Shown here one piece after another: positions 21,311 through 34,277 of a DNA stretch of 64,000 bases. The notes beneath the pieces are model-generated. The model saw only the letters and a list, made by a program, of their open reading frames with translations. It did not search any database and was not told the origin of the DNA. The translations under genes were made by a program, and so were the position numbers. Every line of letters begins with the position of its first letter. Position 1 is the first letter of the stretch. The stretch comes from Cryptococcus deneoformans JEC21 (Eukaryota; Basidiomycota; Tremellomycetes; Tremellales; Cryptococcaceae), in the NCBI RefSeq assembly GCF_000091045.1, contig NC_006686.1:1323501-1387500 (forward strand), read 5' to 3'.

Positions 21311-24300
21311 CTACCGTCTTAATGGACTGGGGCTGTTCTGAGATGCCCATTGCGGCAGCCCCAATTTCGTAGGAGGCGGAGGGGTAGCCATTCTTGACTT
21401 AACCACTGCACGAGCCACCGTCTGATCACCATTCGATAATGGAGGAAAACTAACCGGCGATAACTGCTGTTCCGCCATCATGTTTCCAGCACTGCTTGGG
21501 GGTTTGAAGGCCAACTTTTTCCCTTCAGCAAAAATGTCCTCCATCACAATCTCAAACGCTTCTTCACTTTCCGAGGCGTAATCCATCCATAACTTGCAAA
21601 GTAGCAGGGCGAAGTGTGCGTCTTCGATAGAATCATGGGAGTTTGTTTGAATGTCTTGATGTAGGAGATACCATGCAAGGAATCGAAGAGAGAGTTTACG
21701 CTGACTTCCTGGCAAGGTGTAGATCAGGACAGTGTCCATGACTTGTTCAGGTGGGACGAAGATGTCTGCCAGTTAAAGATGATCAGCAATAAAAAGAAAA
21801 AGGCCAGGGCAACTGGTTTGAGCCACGTACTAATGGTTCTAAAATCTTTCGATAAACCGTGGCCGACAAAGATGCATCCAAGGTCCACCACTGCATTGAT
21901 CAGCTTTTCCTCCATCAATCAGGAAAGAATACTCACGCAATCTTAACTTCTTGTAGGCAACCTTGAGAGGCACAAGAGTATGCGGTGAGTTGTTCGGGTC
22001 CAAATCCCCCGCTACAGATCGTGAGCGGCAAGCAGTCGCTACAAGTACGTTGGACTTACCCTTGATACCACTGAATTCGGTAAGATAGTCCACCACAGCC
22101 TCACTCGTGTGAATATAATCGTCAATAAATGGCTTCCCTTCCATTTCCCCTTCTCCTCGCAAGACTGACACCCGCGCCAAAGACATATGTGACGGTCGAA
22201 GAATATTCTTGGTACCGTCCGATCGGAACTCCATTTCTTCCTGTCTCACTTGTTAGCGATACTACAAGCACGCAAGGAGATTGGCGTACTTGCTGGAGAG
22301 CCACAAATTCGGCGTCGATAGCAACGAGGGTCCCTCTTTTTGGCATCTCCTCCCGTTGTAATATCTTGTGTTTAATCATGTCTTGCTTGCGGTTCCTGAA
22401 CACCTATTTAGCTTACTCTTTCTACATTTGGTGATAAAGCGGCTCACCAAGCGATAGACACATCTTTGAATAATATCTCTCTGTCAAGCTCCTTGGGCAA
22501 CACTTCTAAATTCAGCAGCTCTTCCGCATTCTCCCTTTCGAGGATGATCACAGCTGGCACCTTCCATTGGTCGGGGAAAGAAAGAACTTCGTCCTCCGAG
22601 ACTGGTCGGACGAGGAAATCATTGAACATGATCCATGCCGAGGAGCCGTCTTTTGATGGCACTGTTTCAAGTCAGTTAAGTCACACTGAGCTAATGCAAG
22701 ACACATACTTTTGACGAAAGACACAAGATGAGCTACAGCGTCTGGTGATTCTTGTATTTGTACCACCATCGACTACACTTGTTTTAGCGAGATCTTGTCC
22801 ATTTATGTTCCACTCACCCGAATGGAATACTTGACCCCTTCCTCCTGGCCATTCTCAAGCTTCCCTACTTCTCTAATTGTTACCCTCTTCGGTAAGAACC
22901 TCCTCACGCCATCTTTTTCCTTTACGTCTTTCTTGTCTTTCCAGAAGCCATATACGTCAGAGTTAGTCACCATCGCGTTAACTGAAAGCACTGGAGGAAG
23001 CGGATGCCCAGAGGAAGGCGAGAGGCTACGCCGAGAATCAAGAGGGGCAAAGGCTTTGCATGAGGAGCAGATGGCCTTGGTGGTCGAATCTCGAATGAGA
23101 GAGGAGCGTAGGATATCCGAGAACGAAAGTCGAGGATTCTGTCAAGGATTAAGCGTCAATCCTGCGGAAGCTAAGAAAGACTTACCATTTTCTTCGGATA
23201 TACCAAGTCAACAACATGCAAAGTTGAGTCTCTAGATGAAACAAATCCGCAATGTCTGCAAGTATTGGTGGTTTTAATTTTGACACCTAGCACCTGGTCG
23301 ATTGCAGACGGTCCATCATTCATTGATAACCCATCCAGTCCAGAAGTCTTCTGAGGAAAAGGGCGAAGGTGGAAGGTTTCACCGTCGACAATGGATTCAG
23401 TACTGAACGTAGATAGGAGCCATCGGTTGAAATTCTGTATGAGAGAACCGTATGGTGCGGTCGATTTGCTGTTGGTGTTCTCGTCCATTAAACCTAGAGC
23501 GTAGGCCTGGCTGGTGGCGCTAAAAGCTCTTGAAAAGTTGCTTGCCTGACAATTCCTTCCTTTCGCGTCTTCTAGCATTCTGAATAAGAAGCCCGCCTCA
23601 CACAAGAGACAATGTTCCTTTTTACAGTCAACACAGATGTGAGCAGTAGCAATGGCTCGTAGGGGAAGTGTGTAGTGAAGAGCTTGGAGGAGAGAGTTGG
23701 TGTACGAGTTGAGAATATCTGTTTCCAGTCCAGAGTAATTTGTGCGGTTATAGAACCTGTGTCGCGTCAGTATTGCCTCGAAAGTAGTTGACCGGAGCTC
23801 ACTCAAAGTCAAAATCCTCGATTCCAAATTTGGAATATTTGATCTCCACCTTTCTATAATATTTCGGGACCTCCCCATCGTTAAGCTCCTCCTCTATCTC
23901 CTCTTTGTCTTTGTAGGTCCCCTTTTTATCCTTCTCGCTTCTGAACCTGGGCCCGCTATCTCTCCTCCCCTTTCCTCTAGCTCGGCCTTCAGCACCAGGA
24001 ACAGCACGTAAGACGTATCGTTTACCTCTCAGCTCTTTTGGATTCGGCGCGTACCCCACAAAGTCTACCATCTTCATAGACGAGAGGACAGGCTGAGGGA
24101 TGGTGGCCGGAGGATTAAATAAGGGAGAAGTGGACGTAGCATAGCACTCCGATGGAAATTGTGAAAGTAGTGCTTCATTATAGTATGGCATTCCCACAAG
24201 ATTCAAGGGGGTGCTTTCTTCCCATGCAATTGTCGGTAAAGGATCAACTTGATCGGGCCATTCCGGTTTAACCCCATCGTACCCATTGAAAGGAGGTAGG

Positions 24301-25408
24301 ACAATTGACCCATTCTCATCAACCGCTGCGTTCTCCCCCGTCTCATTCGTGGTCCAGACGTGCAATTGCCCATCCCCATCGCCAAATGCAAGGTAGTCCC
24401 CTCGAGAACTAAGAGCCATGGAGGTAATGTACGAGCTGACATCAAGTTGCTGAAAGACGGTAGCGGATGGACCGAGCGACATGTCAATTGTTTGAAGCAT
24501 GCCTTGCTGTGAAGAGACAACTATATGCGAGGAGGAAGAAGGATGTAGCAAGACGAAAGCCGGGCCGGATGAAAAGGAGATAGGAGGAAGAGGTCGTAGA
24601 GCTCGGACGTCATACAGACGAATCAGAGGATCGGGTAGAGGATGCCCTTGCCTGAGAATGACGGTTAGTATTGACCTTGATGACTTGATGATACATACAT
24701 GTGTGTCCAACCCCAAGTAGCGACGATATTGCCTTGAACATCCGCCCCACTCAATCCGCCGGTGTGGGCCTGTACTGGACTTATATTCTGCGCAGCTTTA
24801 AAGCCTGTTCTAGGGTCGAGCACGGTGACTTGACCAGACAAGCCCGCGGCTAGGACGGTTCGATGTAATGGGGCAAGTTTGACCACAGGGCTGGAGTTCT
24901 CTATGCTCCTCACCACTTCACCTCGGGCAGTGTTGGCGAGAAGAAGTGAGCCAGAACCGCCAGTGATGAGTTCGTGAGAGTTGGTGGGATTGGGAGACAT
25001 CGTTCGGAGGGAGCGCGTCACATCACTGTGCGGTAGTTAGTGGATAATCGATAGTCATGCACGCCAATGTCAAGCGCACCTGACAATCCATTTGGGCGCT
25101 CCTCCTCTCTTCCGTCCTCCGATACCACCTTCTGTTAAAGTCCAAACATCTCTGTCTGTAACCCTGACCTCCCTCACAGCACTCACGCCTTGCGCGCTAA
25201 ACCCTCCGCCTCCGATCTTGCATCCATGGGCGGGGAAGTGTACATTCCTAGCAAGAGTTAGAGGAGAACATAGTGCCGAGACGATTCCGGAGGATGCGCC
25301 GACCCAGAGGACATCGGAAAAGGGATCGAGAGTGAGGGATGTCGGGATGGGTTTGGGGTCGAGGGCTGTCGGTGGGAGGGGCAGGAGATGGAGAGGGTTA
25401 TAGTTCAT
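21311..25408 (-). CDS. PAN2: Pan2, catalytic subunit of the PAN2-PAN3 deadenylase
   Basis: A multi-exon gene of about 4.1 kb starting at ATG 25408. The N-terminal exons (25408-23800) form the WD40 propeller (for example [38 protein letters not shown] repeats). The middle (23800-22800) is the inactive ubiquitin-hydrolase-like fold with paired cysteines ([27 protein letters not shown]). The C-terminal exons hold the RNase T/DEDD exonuclease: [15 protein letters not shown] (first Asp and Glu), [11 protein letters not shown] (Asp), and [15 protein letters not shown] (last Asp). Pan2 with Pan3 shortens poly(A) tails in the cytoplasm as the first step of mRNA decay. All four metal-binding acidic residues are present, so it should be active. 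The last exon (21739-21311) ends in a Pro/Ser-rich tail. Confidence 0.95.
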
Positions 25409-25791
25409 CGCTGCGTATCCCGGAGGGCATGGGCGAGGGAAGTATGCGTGTTGCCTGCGTCGCGATGAACTGCTTTCGAGGCAACAAGGATGGATGGATC
25501 CAAGGACACGAGTAACTTCTCGAGTCTACGTGCGGGCGTAGACGAGAAAAGACCCGCACCGCGTCGCTGCTCACCGCTGGTGTCAACAACATACGAGTAG
25601 TAGTAAATCAATGAAATAATAATCGCTACATAACGTCAAAATCATTGGACAGGTCTGGTATGTCACTGAAGATAGCATCAGATGAGACTGTGCATCGACA
25701 GTCCACCTCGCTCCCACCATGCATACCGCGTAATTTATTGAGCTTCAGACGTAATTTCTATGGACATCGGCATACCCATCTGAGTCCCTCT
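25409..25791. other. Intergenic region between PAN2 start and STE24 stop
   Basis: 383 bp; PAN2 promoter and leader plus the 3' leader of STE24, both on the minus strand. No other feature recognised. Confidence 0.4.
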
Positions 25792-27604
25792 TTAGAGGTC
25801 CTTTTTCCCTTCCACTTCTCCCTTATTACTCTCAAATCTTTCCATCGCAGAGAGTCTCTCAGGAAGTGTCGGGTGGGAGTGATGGTACATGGAGTACAAC
25901 CAGTCACTATGAGGGGAAGACAAATTGGTGACATGCAGCTTGATCAGCGCTGAGGCAAGGTCTGGCTTTTTGCCAAGGTTGACCGCGAACTCATCTACAA
26001 AAGCGTCAGCTTCCCATCAAGCCAGCAACCTTGACAACCTCACCAGCCTGGTACTCGTACTTCCTGGTCTGAGCATGCATCAGAAACTTGACAAATGCGT
26101 CGGTAGGTTCCAGAACGAGTTGGAAAAGGATAAAACCAATGCAGAATGGCTGGGGGGCAGCAATGGCCAACTCAGGGTTGAAACCAAAGGCAGCATACAG
26201 AGACTGATTGTTGATGAACACAGAGAAGACGAGAAGAGTGAGGAAGAGGTGAATTTGAGTACCGAAAAGGAGTTTGGTGGGATGAGCTGTGAAAGCATAA
26301 GAGAACTGTTGAAAGGCAGATTAAAAAAGAAACACTCACAGTAGTACCAATGACCAAGCTCGTGGCCTTGGGGGAAAACTATCAATAATAACATTTACAA
26401 CATTCGGTTAAGGACTTACCGAGAACAGCGACAACCTCATCTGTAGTGCTGTCCTTGATCAATGTATCATAAATAACGATGTGTTTGGACCAAGGAAGAC
26501 CGTAGAAGTAACTAAGCCAGGATATTTACGTGTCAGTTGAACTGAAACTGGCCATTTTTTTTGCTTACGCGTTAGAATGCGAGCTCCTCTTGCTGCCGTC
26601 AATAACGTATAAATGTTTCAGAGGAAATCCCAGCTGGCTCGCGAGGGCTTCAACCTTGGTACGGAGCTCACCCGCGGGAAGGGGAGCTAGCTTATTGAAC
26701 AATGGTTGGACTATGCAAGTTTTTAGGGACGTGTGCTTCGTATACATTGAGGATACTCACTAAATGTGGGGTAGATAATTTGGAGGGTCAATTGCACACA
26801 GACCCTGCAATGCTATTAATTACCATCGTCGACTCTGCTAGAAACTGACTTACAGGAACAGCATCAACCAGGGCACAAAGCTCTTTCCAGAAAGTTCAAT
26901 GATCTTGAGGAACCCAGCCAAGACAGGGAGACCTAAGAGGGCAAACAGAAGATAGCTTTTCAAGGTGTCCATCACCCAAAGAGTTCTAGTTGACTTGTTG
27001 AAACCATGCTTTTCTTCGAGCACAAAAGTCTGGTAGTATGACCAGGGAAGGCCGGGAATGGCGGTAGAGAGGGTGAGGATTGTGATCCATACGAGAGACC
27101 GCACGATCTACCCTTTCATTAGCGATGAAATATAACATACAACAATGATTTTCATGATAAGTACCCACAATCCAGTTGGGACCCAGACCCAATAGATTAG
27201 TGAACCTGCCTGCGACGTCCCACAATTTGGAATATGCTCCTGACTTGATCATAATCCAGCCGAGAATCTGGTTAAACACAAGTTGGAGGAGTTGAAACCT
27301 TGTTTTATCTCGACTATAAGTTTGAGCTTTCCGGAATGTATCGCCTTCAAGGTGAGCCTTGAGGGCCGGAGGAGGAGCTGGTCGGTCATAACATGGAAGC
27401 TGACGACGCCTGGTTTCCACGATCACTTAGCTTAGAAGATATACAGTACATAAAACCTCAAACTTACAGGATATACACCTCAAATGCCGTCTGCAGCCAA
27501 GTGGAGAGAACAACGATAAATCGATAATCGATCGCACGATTATCTGCCAGGTGGGCGAGGTGAGATATAACTCCGTCTAGGAGGGCAACAGGAGAGCGAG
27601 TCAT
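25792..27604 (-). CDS. STE24: CAAX prenyl protease 1, Ste24
   Basis: Starts at ATG 27604 and runs through about nine exons to a stop at 25792. The product is a polytopic membrane zinc metalloprotease. The active-site HEXXH is [15 protein letters not shown] at about 26350; the third ligand region is RKYEYQADEFA (about 26000). Upstream are the family motifs [17 protein letters not shown] and [15 protein letters not shown], several hydrophobic spans, and [17 protein letters not shown]. Ste24 removes the last three residues of prenylated CAAX proteins and makes an N-terminal cut in fungal a-factor-type pheromone precursors, in the endoplasmic reticulum and inner nuclear membrane. The charged C-terminal tail (about the last ten residues, EVEGKKDL) is KK-containing and may help ER retention. 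Divergent from the UPF0390-like gene over 289 bp. Confidence 0.95.
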
Positions 27605-27882
27605 AGTGAGTTCCTGATGCTAACAAATTCCAGATCTATGATATCTAGGATAATAACCAGTCGAAGATCTTCACAATTTTGCCGTCTGCGGACCAGACGG
27701 ACGATTGCTAATGTGGTTGGCGATGTCGTTGAAGCCCTTTTTGTTCTCCAGCAGCGCCCCTTTCCGGAACTTATGACGTGGAAGAAGCATACGGAGTCAA
27801 TCCACTCGCCGCTTCAAGTAAAAATATTCCGAAAGTGGATCATTCGAAACATTTCCAGCCCTTGCTTGAACAGCAACAACAA

Positions 27883-27893
<11 letters not shown>

Positions 27894-27922
<29 letters not shown>

Positions 27923-27938
27923 GGCGAAGGGAAAGTCA

Positions 27939-27970
<32 letters not shown>

Positions 27971-27992
27971 AAAACCCGGAAAGCGTGAAGTT

Positions 27993-28030
<38 letters not shown>

Positions 28031-28111
28031 AAAGAAGGTAAATTTGTGTTGGTTGTCACTCTACAAATGGCAGGACTCCCAAGTAGAGATATCATTACTG
28101 ATCGAAGACAT

Positions 28112-28184
<73 letters not shown>

Positions 28185-28315
28185 CATCATGCGCAATGTT
28201 GGGGAACTCGAGAGGTAAGTCCGGCTACATGAGCTTCCGACCATCTGTTGATTTAGTTCCTAACAGCGGCGAGGGCAAAGATGGTAAAGCCAAGGGTAAG
28301 GGCAAGAGCAGATAA
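27894..28315 (+). CDS. Small lysine-rich nuclear protein, UPF0390 family
   Basis: Three exons (27894-28037, 28114-28214, 28267-28315) give 97 residues. The N-terminus is Lys/Gly-rich (MAQGAGKSIKAKGKS). The middle, SSKINNSIEKQMVQAASVGK then LSIMRNVGELE, matches the conserved core of the UPF0390 family (animal member: Leydig cell tumour 10 kDa homologue). The tail is a Lys/Gly run. The acceptor at 28113 (GACATAG) was chosen because it keeps phase 0 and gives QLSSKINNS. Family members are small basic nuclear or nucleolar proteins of unknown biochemistry. The promoter side is shared with STE24. Confidence 0.85.
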
Positions 28316-28460
28316 GTAAGGTGGCTCGATTTTTTAGGTAGGCGCATTTTGTTTTAAAACATCAAACCAGGTACTAAATAGTTTGCAGAGTTAACACATC
28401 TGTATGATATTGTTGTACGCCTTGTAACCTAATTCTAATCTAATTCGAACTATTATTTCT

Positions 28461-28700
28461 CTATTTAACCTCGGTGCTACATTTTCCGATTTCCATTCCA
28501 ACCCTTACAAAGGTCTCCAACTGTTTCTTGCTATTTTCAACGAGATCCTTGTCAAATTCTACTCCGGCTGATTTTGGAAAGACTGTGATGGTAGTGGATC
28601 CGCCATACTGAAACCAGCCTAGCTCTTCACCTTTGCAGACCTTATCACCCGGTTTCTTGGACCATCCGATGGAGCCCACAAGCATTGCTATACCGCAAAT

Positions 28701-28731
<31 letters not shown>

Positions 28732-28749
28732 CAATATGAACGAGAACGC

Positions 28750-28780
<31 letters not shown>

Positions 28781-28781
28781 G

Positions 28782-28818
<37 letters not shown>

Positions 28819-29052
28819 AATAGAACGCTTGTTCAAAGTGAAGACATTGAGATCTAAATATTTGAAATGAACAAATCATCTAAGAGTCAAGCGCGCAAGG
28901 CCACCAGAACACACCTTCATTGATAGCTTGAGGATTCACAGCTAGTTTTATAGGGTTCATGTCATGCAAACTTGCCTAAAAATTGTAGCCGACTTACTGT
29001 ACAGTTCTCCTAGAATAATCCGCCATCAACTTTCTTCCACAAGTGACCAAGT

Positions 29053-29083
<31 letters not shown>

Positions 29084-29309
29084 ACAATCATACCTTCCAC
29101 GGGTGAATGGAACCTATGATAATCTTGTGGGGCCAACCTATGGATTGAGAGAGCGGCTTCACGATCATCCTGTACTGCTTTGAATGTCATGTCTGCGACA
29201 TCCTTCCCAGTCAAGAGGTTCGGAAGCGTGAATTGCTGCCCCTTGATCCTTTATCACGTTATCGATCATAATTTAGCCTAGCAAAACCACCTTTCAGACT
29301 GAAGTTACA

Positions 29310-29359
<50 letters not shown>

Positions 29360-29774
29360 GTCCGCAGCGGAGACAATAATGGTTGGGTCTCCCACGGAGG
29401 TGATTGGTCGGGCGCTGGCGATCAGACGACGGGAAAAGAATGAGTTGAATGTCTGGGGATAATTGTTATCACCACTCGCGCGGAGTACAAAACAGCTTAC
29501 TGGGTACTGGCTCAAATCTTTCACTAAAAGCTCGTCAAGAGGCAATTCATATGTTCTAATGAATGACCTTATATGTTCCTCTACGTCGGGTCCAGTCTGA
29601 TCATACGTCTGCCCCTCTACTTAGTATTCAGTATACGTAGATAAACTGCATATTAGATTATGACACAAACTCACGCTTGATGGACTTTTCTCGCAAAAGC
29701 TTTTCAACAGATGCGTATGACATGTAGCTGTTCTAGACGAGAAATTAGCAGTGCCAGGTATTTGTATTGCGTGC

Positions 29775-29815
<41 letters not shown>

Positions 29816-29888
29816 GACGCGCACATCTGCCTTTCGTTATTATGTGCGGCTTGGGTAAGCATATAGCGGTTGTGGGGGCTTACAGATC

Positions 29889-29926
<38 letters not shown>

Positions 29927-30386
29927 GATCACGTAATTGCCTACAGATGCTATGTTAGGTTGGTAGGAATGGAGGAGGACAAGGAGACAAGCTTACCCAT
30001 ATGCTCCATGGCAAACAGCTGAACAAGTACGTTAAGGGCATCAGAGCTACATTAATACAGACGATATCTATCCGATCGGACGTACATGATCTAAAGTCTC
30101 CTCGGAGGGGAAGAACTTTGCTATCCAATGTTTAGCCTCAGGACCATGGGAATGAACGGCGTCCGATCTAAGCTCGCTTGCTTTACAATATATTAGAATT
30201 TTCCTGCCATTTATGTATACTAGATGTTTGCGTACGAGCAAGCTGATCTTTCCGAGCGCCCCTAACAGCTTTCGAATTGGACACGATATGGTCGAGCGAG
30301 TCCTCGAGTGGTTTGCCGAGCTCTTCAGGAAGAGCTTGGACAGGATGAGGAGATTCCTGAGTTGAAGGGTCTGATATGGGGTCCAT
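28461..30386 (-). CDS. Phosphatidylserine decarboxylase (Psd2-like, without C2 domain)
   Basis: About nine exons starting at ATG 30386. The enzyme converts phosphatidylserine to phosphatidylethanolamine. Visible motifs: FNSFFSRRLIASARPI, the substrate and processing histidines in PQDYHRFHSPVEG, and near the end the self-cleavage site YGGSTT (28593-28604), where the proenzyme splits between Gly and Ser and the Ser becomes the pyruvoyl cofactor. The protein starts hydrophilic and helical (PVQALPEELGKPLED) with no evident mitochondrial presequence or membrane span. That argues for the soluble or endomembrane type rather than mitochondrial Psd1. It also lacks the C2 domain of classical Psd2. Location is therefore inferred only. 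The first intron is taken as donor GTACGC with acceptor GTAAAG, giving LARPSELRS-like continuity. Convergent with the UPF0390 gene, 146 bp between stops. Confidence 0.88.
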
Positions 30387-30590
30387 CGCAAATAGGGCTG
30401 TCTGCTGAATAAATGTACTTGTACGCTACAGGGAGGAAAGGTATACGCATAAGAGTGCGTGCGGCTGATAAGAGTGGGAAAGTGGGTGATAATCTCTTTG
30501 TGACGTCATGGATGTAAAGTGGGTGTCCGAGTAAGGGAAGGAGGGTAGTTATTATGATTATTTACGCAATTATTCTTTGGGATGAGCAGT

Positions 30591-30608
<18 letters not shown>

Positions 30609-30628
<20 letters not shown>

Positions 30629-31622
30629 TAGACGCCCCGATGGCAGAACGCCTGCCCAGCTTAGGCCTTTGCATCTGTCCATTGGTGAGCTCGATCGTGC
30701 AGACGGCTCGGCTCGCTTCGCTTTCGGTATGTCTCTTCTTGTATACCTCCTCCGCAGACTGCTGAACACATGCCTCGTAGGGTCAAATGCCGTCCTTGCA
30801 AGCTGCTCTGGTCCTATAGAGGTCCGCCTCCGTGAAGAACTCCCAGACAAAGCCACTTTTGAAGTAAATCATCGCCCTCTCGAGGGCGTTGGTGCAACTC
30901 CTTCCCGAGCTCTTGTCACCACCCTTGAAACTATTTTCCCTCCCATCTTATCATTAGAAAAGCACCCGAGATCCCTTGTTCAGCTTGTAGTGCAGAGCTT
31001 AGTGCCATCTACAGGTAGGGTTGTGTACGGGTCTGTCTTTGGGGCGGAAGGGGTGGGAGCAGAGCAGAACACATGGCCGGCGACGGATAAGGACGATTAC
31101 GCCTATATCCCAGAAAGTAGAAAAGATGCAGCTAGGATATCTCCTGCAGCGGGGTATACTTTTACTGCTCGAGCCGCCTCTATCAACGCTTCGACATTAG
31201 CACTCCTCTCCGCGGGTACAATATCGATCTTAGCACTTCCCGTCGCTGTAGCCCTCGTGGTGACTACCAAAGGGAGAGTGATGTTGGATCCAGAAGCCGA
31301 TGAGGAGAAGCAGGCAAAGGCGAGACTCGGGTTCGGCTGGGCCTGGGGTGCAGTATTTGGGACGGCCAATGAAGAGAACAATATGGGAGTTGCTGGGCAG
31401 AACGACGGTGGGGCAGAACTTGTTTGGATCGAAAGTGAAGGTAGCTTCACTAGGCAGGAAGTGAGTATTTCATATTTTTTTTTTCAAGCAAGACTTGAGC
31501 ACTGATGATGAGCACCTCAGTGGTCGGAAGCGCTGCAAATGTCCAAAACGGCCTCAAAGGCAATCCTTGAATTCATTCGAATCCAACTTGACGCTCATCT
31601 TAGTTCACATCAACTCTCATAG
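30609..31622 (+). CDS. RRP46: Exosome complex subunit Rrp46
   Basis: Three exons (30609-30726, 30781-31460, 31521-31622) give 299 residues, starting at an ACCATGG context. The RNase PH fold is visible: LRPLHLSIGELDRADGSARF, then GSNAVLASCSGPIEVRLREE. Later come LVQLVVQSLVPSTGRVVYGS (read in parts), ASINASTLALLSAGTISIL and LVVTTKGRVMLDP, with a helical end (MSKTASKAILEFIRIQLDA). Rrp46 is one of six PH-like ring subunits of the RNA exosome; in fungi the ring is structural and does not catalyse phosphorolysis. Large loops around residues 130-160 and 230-250 make it longer than yeast Rrp46. The stop lies 28 bp from the stop of the convergent HER2 gene. Confidence 0.88.
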
Positions 31623-31649
31623 ACTTCGTATTTTAATGCATTGTGTACA

Positions 31650-33458
31650 CTATAATGACTGCGTTTTATTCCATTCTTCTATGACCTTCCCCAATTTGAA
31701 GACCAGATTTTCCATACCCCACTGTCCAGTGATGGCGACACCTATTGGCCACCCATCGGGACCTTTACCGGCCGGAACAGACATGGCGGGCAAGCCTGCA
31801 AGTGAGGCGGGAACGTTGAGCAGATCCTGGATATAGGTCGCCTCTGTTTGATCACTGTCTTCCCCGGTAGGATTAATTTTGGGTGCTGTGCAGATTGCTG
31901 TGGGGTGAATAATGAAGTCTACCGCATCCGGTGAAGGTAAAGCCGGCGAAGGAGATAAAGGGTGGGGAATCCGGAAAATTGCTTGAAAGTCCTTTTTCAG
32001 GCAGCGACGAATGTACAGTGCTTTCAAGTACGTGTTGTTAAATTCACTTGCCGCCGATAATCAGTCAATATCGTATTGTTAGTCAGACAGTGGCAAAAAA
32101 GCTCTCACTCTGCACTTAAAACATGGGTTCCTGCCAAAATTCTCTTCTTCACCTCTATCCCAAACCCTTCGCTTCTGATCCTGATCCTTCTCTGAATCCC
32201 ACTCTCTTCCGTTCTCTTTCCCACTGTCTTCTCAGCTTGCCCTGCAAACCAACTCCCGCCATATCTTCCCAGATTGCTAGACGCTTCGGCACTTGCGAGG
32301 ACATAGTACGCAGGCAAAGTTTTAGGAAGAGATGGTAATGACACTGGGTGAAGAGTTGCTCCAAGCGACTGTAGGTGTGAGAGGAGAGAACGAGGTGTGT
32401 TTATGTACGGAGGAGGTAGTGAAGCTTGCCTGGGTACCCCGATGCGACAGCCAGATAGAGGGCCAGCTGTTGTAGGCAGGATAGCAAGGTGGGCCTTCAG
32501 GATGGAAAGGGCCTGGGAGCGTGAACGGGTAGATGCACATGTCATATCGTTATCATCTGGATGTGATATGACGTCTGCAAACCATGAGTAATGGAATGTG
32601 GACGAGGAGGATGAGAACTCACTGAACACTCGTTCAACGGCGTCGACTTCTCTCGCTAGTACACCAACGCAATCTAAAGAGTCGCCGTACGCTACTACGC
32701 CTCTCCTACATATCGTTAAATCCTGAAGTCAGATTAACAAAGGCAGGGAGATACATACCGGCTGATGAGCCCATATGACGGTCTAAGGCCGACCACACCA
32801 CAATAACTAGCTGGCAAACGCACTGAACCACCCGTGTCTGTCCCGAGAGCTCTTCAGGGATGGAGAGGTTAGTTTCGGTGATTGAAGGACATATCAAGAC
32901 ATATATGCTCACGCGTAACAGCTGCCTTCTGCTACAGCAGCCGCTGATCCGCCTGAACTTCCGCCGGCTGACCGAGGTGGCTCTTCAGGTGACGGTGAAG
33001 CCGGGTTATATACCGGAGAATAATATGGGGGTAAATTGGTAGTCAACGAGCTGACGTAAATTTGATGAATAATCAATACCTGTTCAAGTCCATCTCATTA
33101 CTCACCCCATACCAAACTCATCCATCTTCGTCATCCCAACTATTTGCGCCCCCGCTGCTACAAGACTCGAAACGCATGTAGCATCAAAAGGCGGCTTGTA
33201 ATCTTTTAATGCCACAGAGGAGCATGTGGTAGGTGCATATGAATAAGATATATTCTCTTTAAGGGCAATAGTCATTCCTGACAGTGGGCCTAATAGGGGT
33301 TCAGATCGTAGAGACAAGAAGAAAAAACAGGACATACCGTCCGCTTTGACAGTCGGAGATGGGTCCATCCATGAGTAAGGTGTAGGAGCTGTTGCTGATG
33401 TACGTGGAACTGCTGTATGGCGTACGGCGGCTTGGTTAAAACGTATGGTTGCTCGCAT
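31650..33458 (-). CDS. HER2: Mitochondrial glutamyl-tRNA(Gln) amidotransferase subunit A
   Basis: Starts at ATG 33458 with an Arg-rich, acid-free start ([14 protein letters not shown]) fitting a mitochondrial presequence. The amidase signature is complete. The catalytic lysine lies in [31 protein letters not shown] and KMDEFGMG follow; the Ser-cisSer region is [16 protein letters not shown] (about 32940-32985). Then come [40 protein letters not shown] and a C-terminal [13 protein letters not shown]. GatA frees ammonia from glutamine so that the GatCAB/GatFAB complex can turn Glu-tRNA(Gln) into Gln-tRNA(Gln) in mitochondria. About six exons. All catalytic residues are present. Confidence 0.92.
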
Positions 33459-34277
33459 GGCCGAAGAGGAGCAATTGTAGGTAATATTGAGCGTAACTGA
33501 GACTCGAAATCACATTACAGATTCACAGATTCCGTCATAACAACCTCATTCATCGATTGATACCACATCCGTCGGGCAAATATTTTGATCCCGTCCGAAG
33601 CGACAGAGGAAACGGGGGCCGATGAGTCAGATCGCCGAGTCTAAATATATTGTAACGGTGCAGCCAGCGTCCCAGCAATCGATCAAATTGAGGAATGGAT
33701 CAAGCATTCGTTAAATTATTCTCCCAAAGCTTGTCCTAAAACCATCCTATATGTGGCTCGCAGATGCCCTCAAGCCTTTTGGTGACTCTTCACTCGCTAC
33801 TAGTCAAAACCCGCTATACATATTCCACTCGCTGTGGTTTCTTCTTGTATTGTGGTGGTTGGCCTCTTCTACGAGGAGGAGGGAGTCTGTCGGCGGCCAA
33901 CTATGAAGGAAGGCTTACCTATGCTGACCTTTTGAACTCTGTTTCTCGGTGGACTCTACTACTGAAACCGATGTTGTGCAACCCAGTTAAAGAGACACTG
34001 TCGCTGGTTTAATGATAGCTGACAGCCATTATTGGAACATCAGAAGCTTCGATGACTGAATCAATCATCAGTACTCGGTACAGGCAGGATCTGCATTGCA
34101 TTATCTGCTTTACAATTGCTGAGAGTCGGATCATCATTACATCCGGAAATCCAATAATGTTGATTTTTTTTTCTCATGAGATACGTAACACCACACTATA
34201 TATGTATACAAAGCTACCTACAATCTGATCTTTTCTCGATTCCTATCATAACCATTCGAAAATTCCTGCCGACCCCC
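33459..34277. other. Intergenic region
   Basis: 819 bp between the HER2 start and the stop of the permease gene. A GATC/CGAAGC-containing stretch at 33580-33640 and AT-rich sequence after 34000; no gene, repeat or RNA recognised. Confidence 0.4.
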
